A stretch of DNA of 62,000 nucleotides, taken from NCBI GenBank assembly GCA_012295275.1, contig CM022671.1, forward strand, positions 30,121,250 through 30,183,249, given 5' to 3'. A model generated the notes under the pieces. It did not search any database. It saw nothing but the letters and a program-made list of their open reading frames with translations, and was not told where the DNA came from. Below, one piece after another: positions 61,549 to 62,000 of this stretch. This stretch comes from Chrysomallon squamiferum. Its lineage: Eukaryota > Mollusca > Gastropoda > Neomphalida > Peltospiridae. The number at the start of each line of letters is the position of its first letter. Position 1 is the stretch's first letter. The position numbers were made by a program, and so were the translations under genes.

Positions 61549-62000
61549 TATTTAATTGTTGATACAAAGAATAGAGCCTACCATTTTCCTTTCTTTAAAG
61601 ATTAAATATATTACAGTGTTTAACATATGCTTTAAAAATGGTAAACTATTGGAAAATACATAATTATATGGCTTAATAATTTATTAAATATTTATTTTAG
61701 TGATTTGTAGCAGAAGGAATTTCAAGCTATTTTATAAAAGCTGCAGGTTGTTAGTGTACTGCTGCAAGCATATTATAGATAGACAAGCACAAAAGCATTT
61801 AAATAAATCTGCATAAACTATACAAAATGCACTATAAATTTAAATTGGCTTCTTAATATTATAAATATGAACAAAAATAATAAAAGATGAAATTTTTTTG
61901 TTTTGTTAATTTTATTTTTACTTGTGGATATATGGATATGACCATAACTGTCTCAAACTTTTTAGAATTTTCATCAAAACAAGATGAAAAAGGTTTTGTA
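61273..62000. other. Fibulin intron running off the window
   Basis: AT-rich intron 5' to the first visible EGF exon. It contains poly-A and poly-T runs; no exon seen. Confidence 0.7.

Overview
This is a 62 kb piece of an animal nuclear genome. It is AT-rich and crowded with microsatellites (TG, GA, AT, ATT, TCTA/TCTG, ACAT) and minisatellites, with spliced genes and GT-AG introns. The four genes have clear bilaterian relatives. Short introns (about 0.5-3 kb), heavy tetranucleotide repeats and a vertebrate-like gene neighbourhood suggest a lophotrochozoan, probably a mollusc. The species is inference, not something read from the sequence.

Layout: (1) 1-9336 is repeat-rich non-coding DNA, presumably the last intron of a Wnt gene whose other exons lie left of the window. 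(2) 9337-9819 (+) is the terminal coding exon of a WNT7-class ligand. (3) 9820-35170 is about 25 kb with no supportable gene: simple repeats, two large minisatellites, an inverted repeat and a few more complex patches with possible regulatory motifs. (4) 35171-41032 (-) is a complete ataxin-10 gene in nine coding exons; the exons sum to 1590 bp, giving 529 residues plus stop. (5) 41199-44490 (+) is a complete HSD17B10 (mitochondrial 3-hydroxyacyl-CoA dehydrogenase type 2 / RNase P subunit MRPP2) gene in five coding exons; they sum to 783 bp, giving 260 residues. It starts 166 bp from ataxin-10, head to head. (6) 46489-61272 (-) is most of a fibulin-1-type matrix gene: twelve EGF-module exons followed by two alternative 3' ends. 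The proximal end (50483-50876) resembles the vertebrate fibulin-1 C tail. The distal end (47062-47315 plus 46489-46634) resembles the D tail. Its 5' end is outside the window.

The main result is that order and orientation here (WNT7 forward, ataxin-10 reverse, fibulin reverse) match, after flipping, what I recall of human 22q13.31 (FBLN1 forward, ATXN10 forward, WNT7B reverse). The paralogous human pair FBLN2-WNT7A is also adjacent, on 3p25. The window therefore looks like a surviving bilaterian gene block with HSD17B10 inserted between ataxin-10 and fibulin. Second, the fibulin C/D alternative 3' ends are conserved down to identical splice phase. Both tails have had the DNA around their stop codons tandemly duplicated into the 3' UTR, which I have not seen described.

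The genes do not form one pathway: two encode secreted or matrix proteins (Wnt7, fibulin) and two encode housekeeping proteins (ataxin-10, HSD17B10). The likely functional links are the shared ataxin-10/HSD17B10 promoter and possible long-range regulation of Wnt7 from the gene-free interval.
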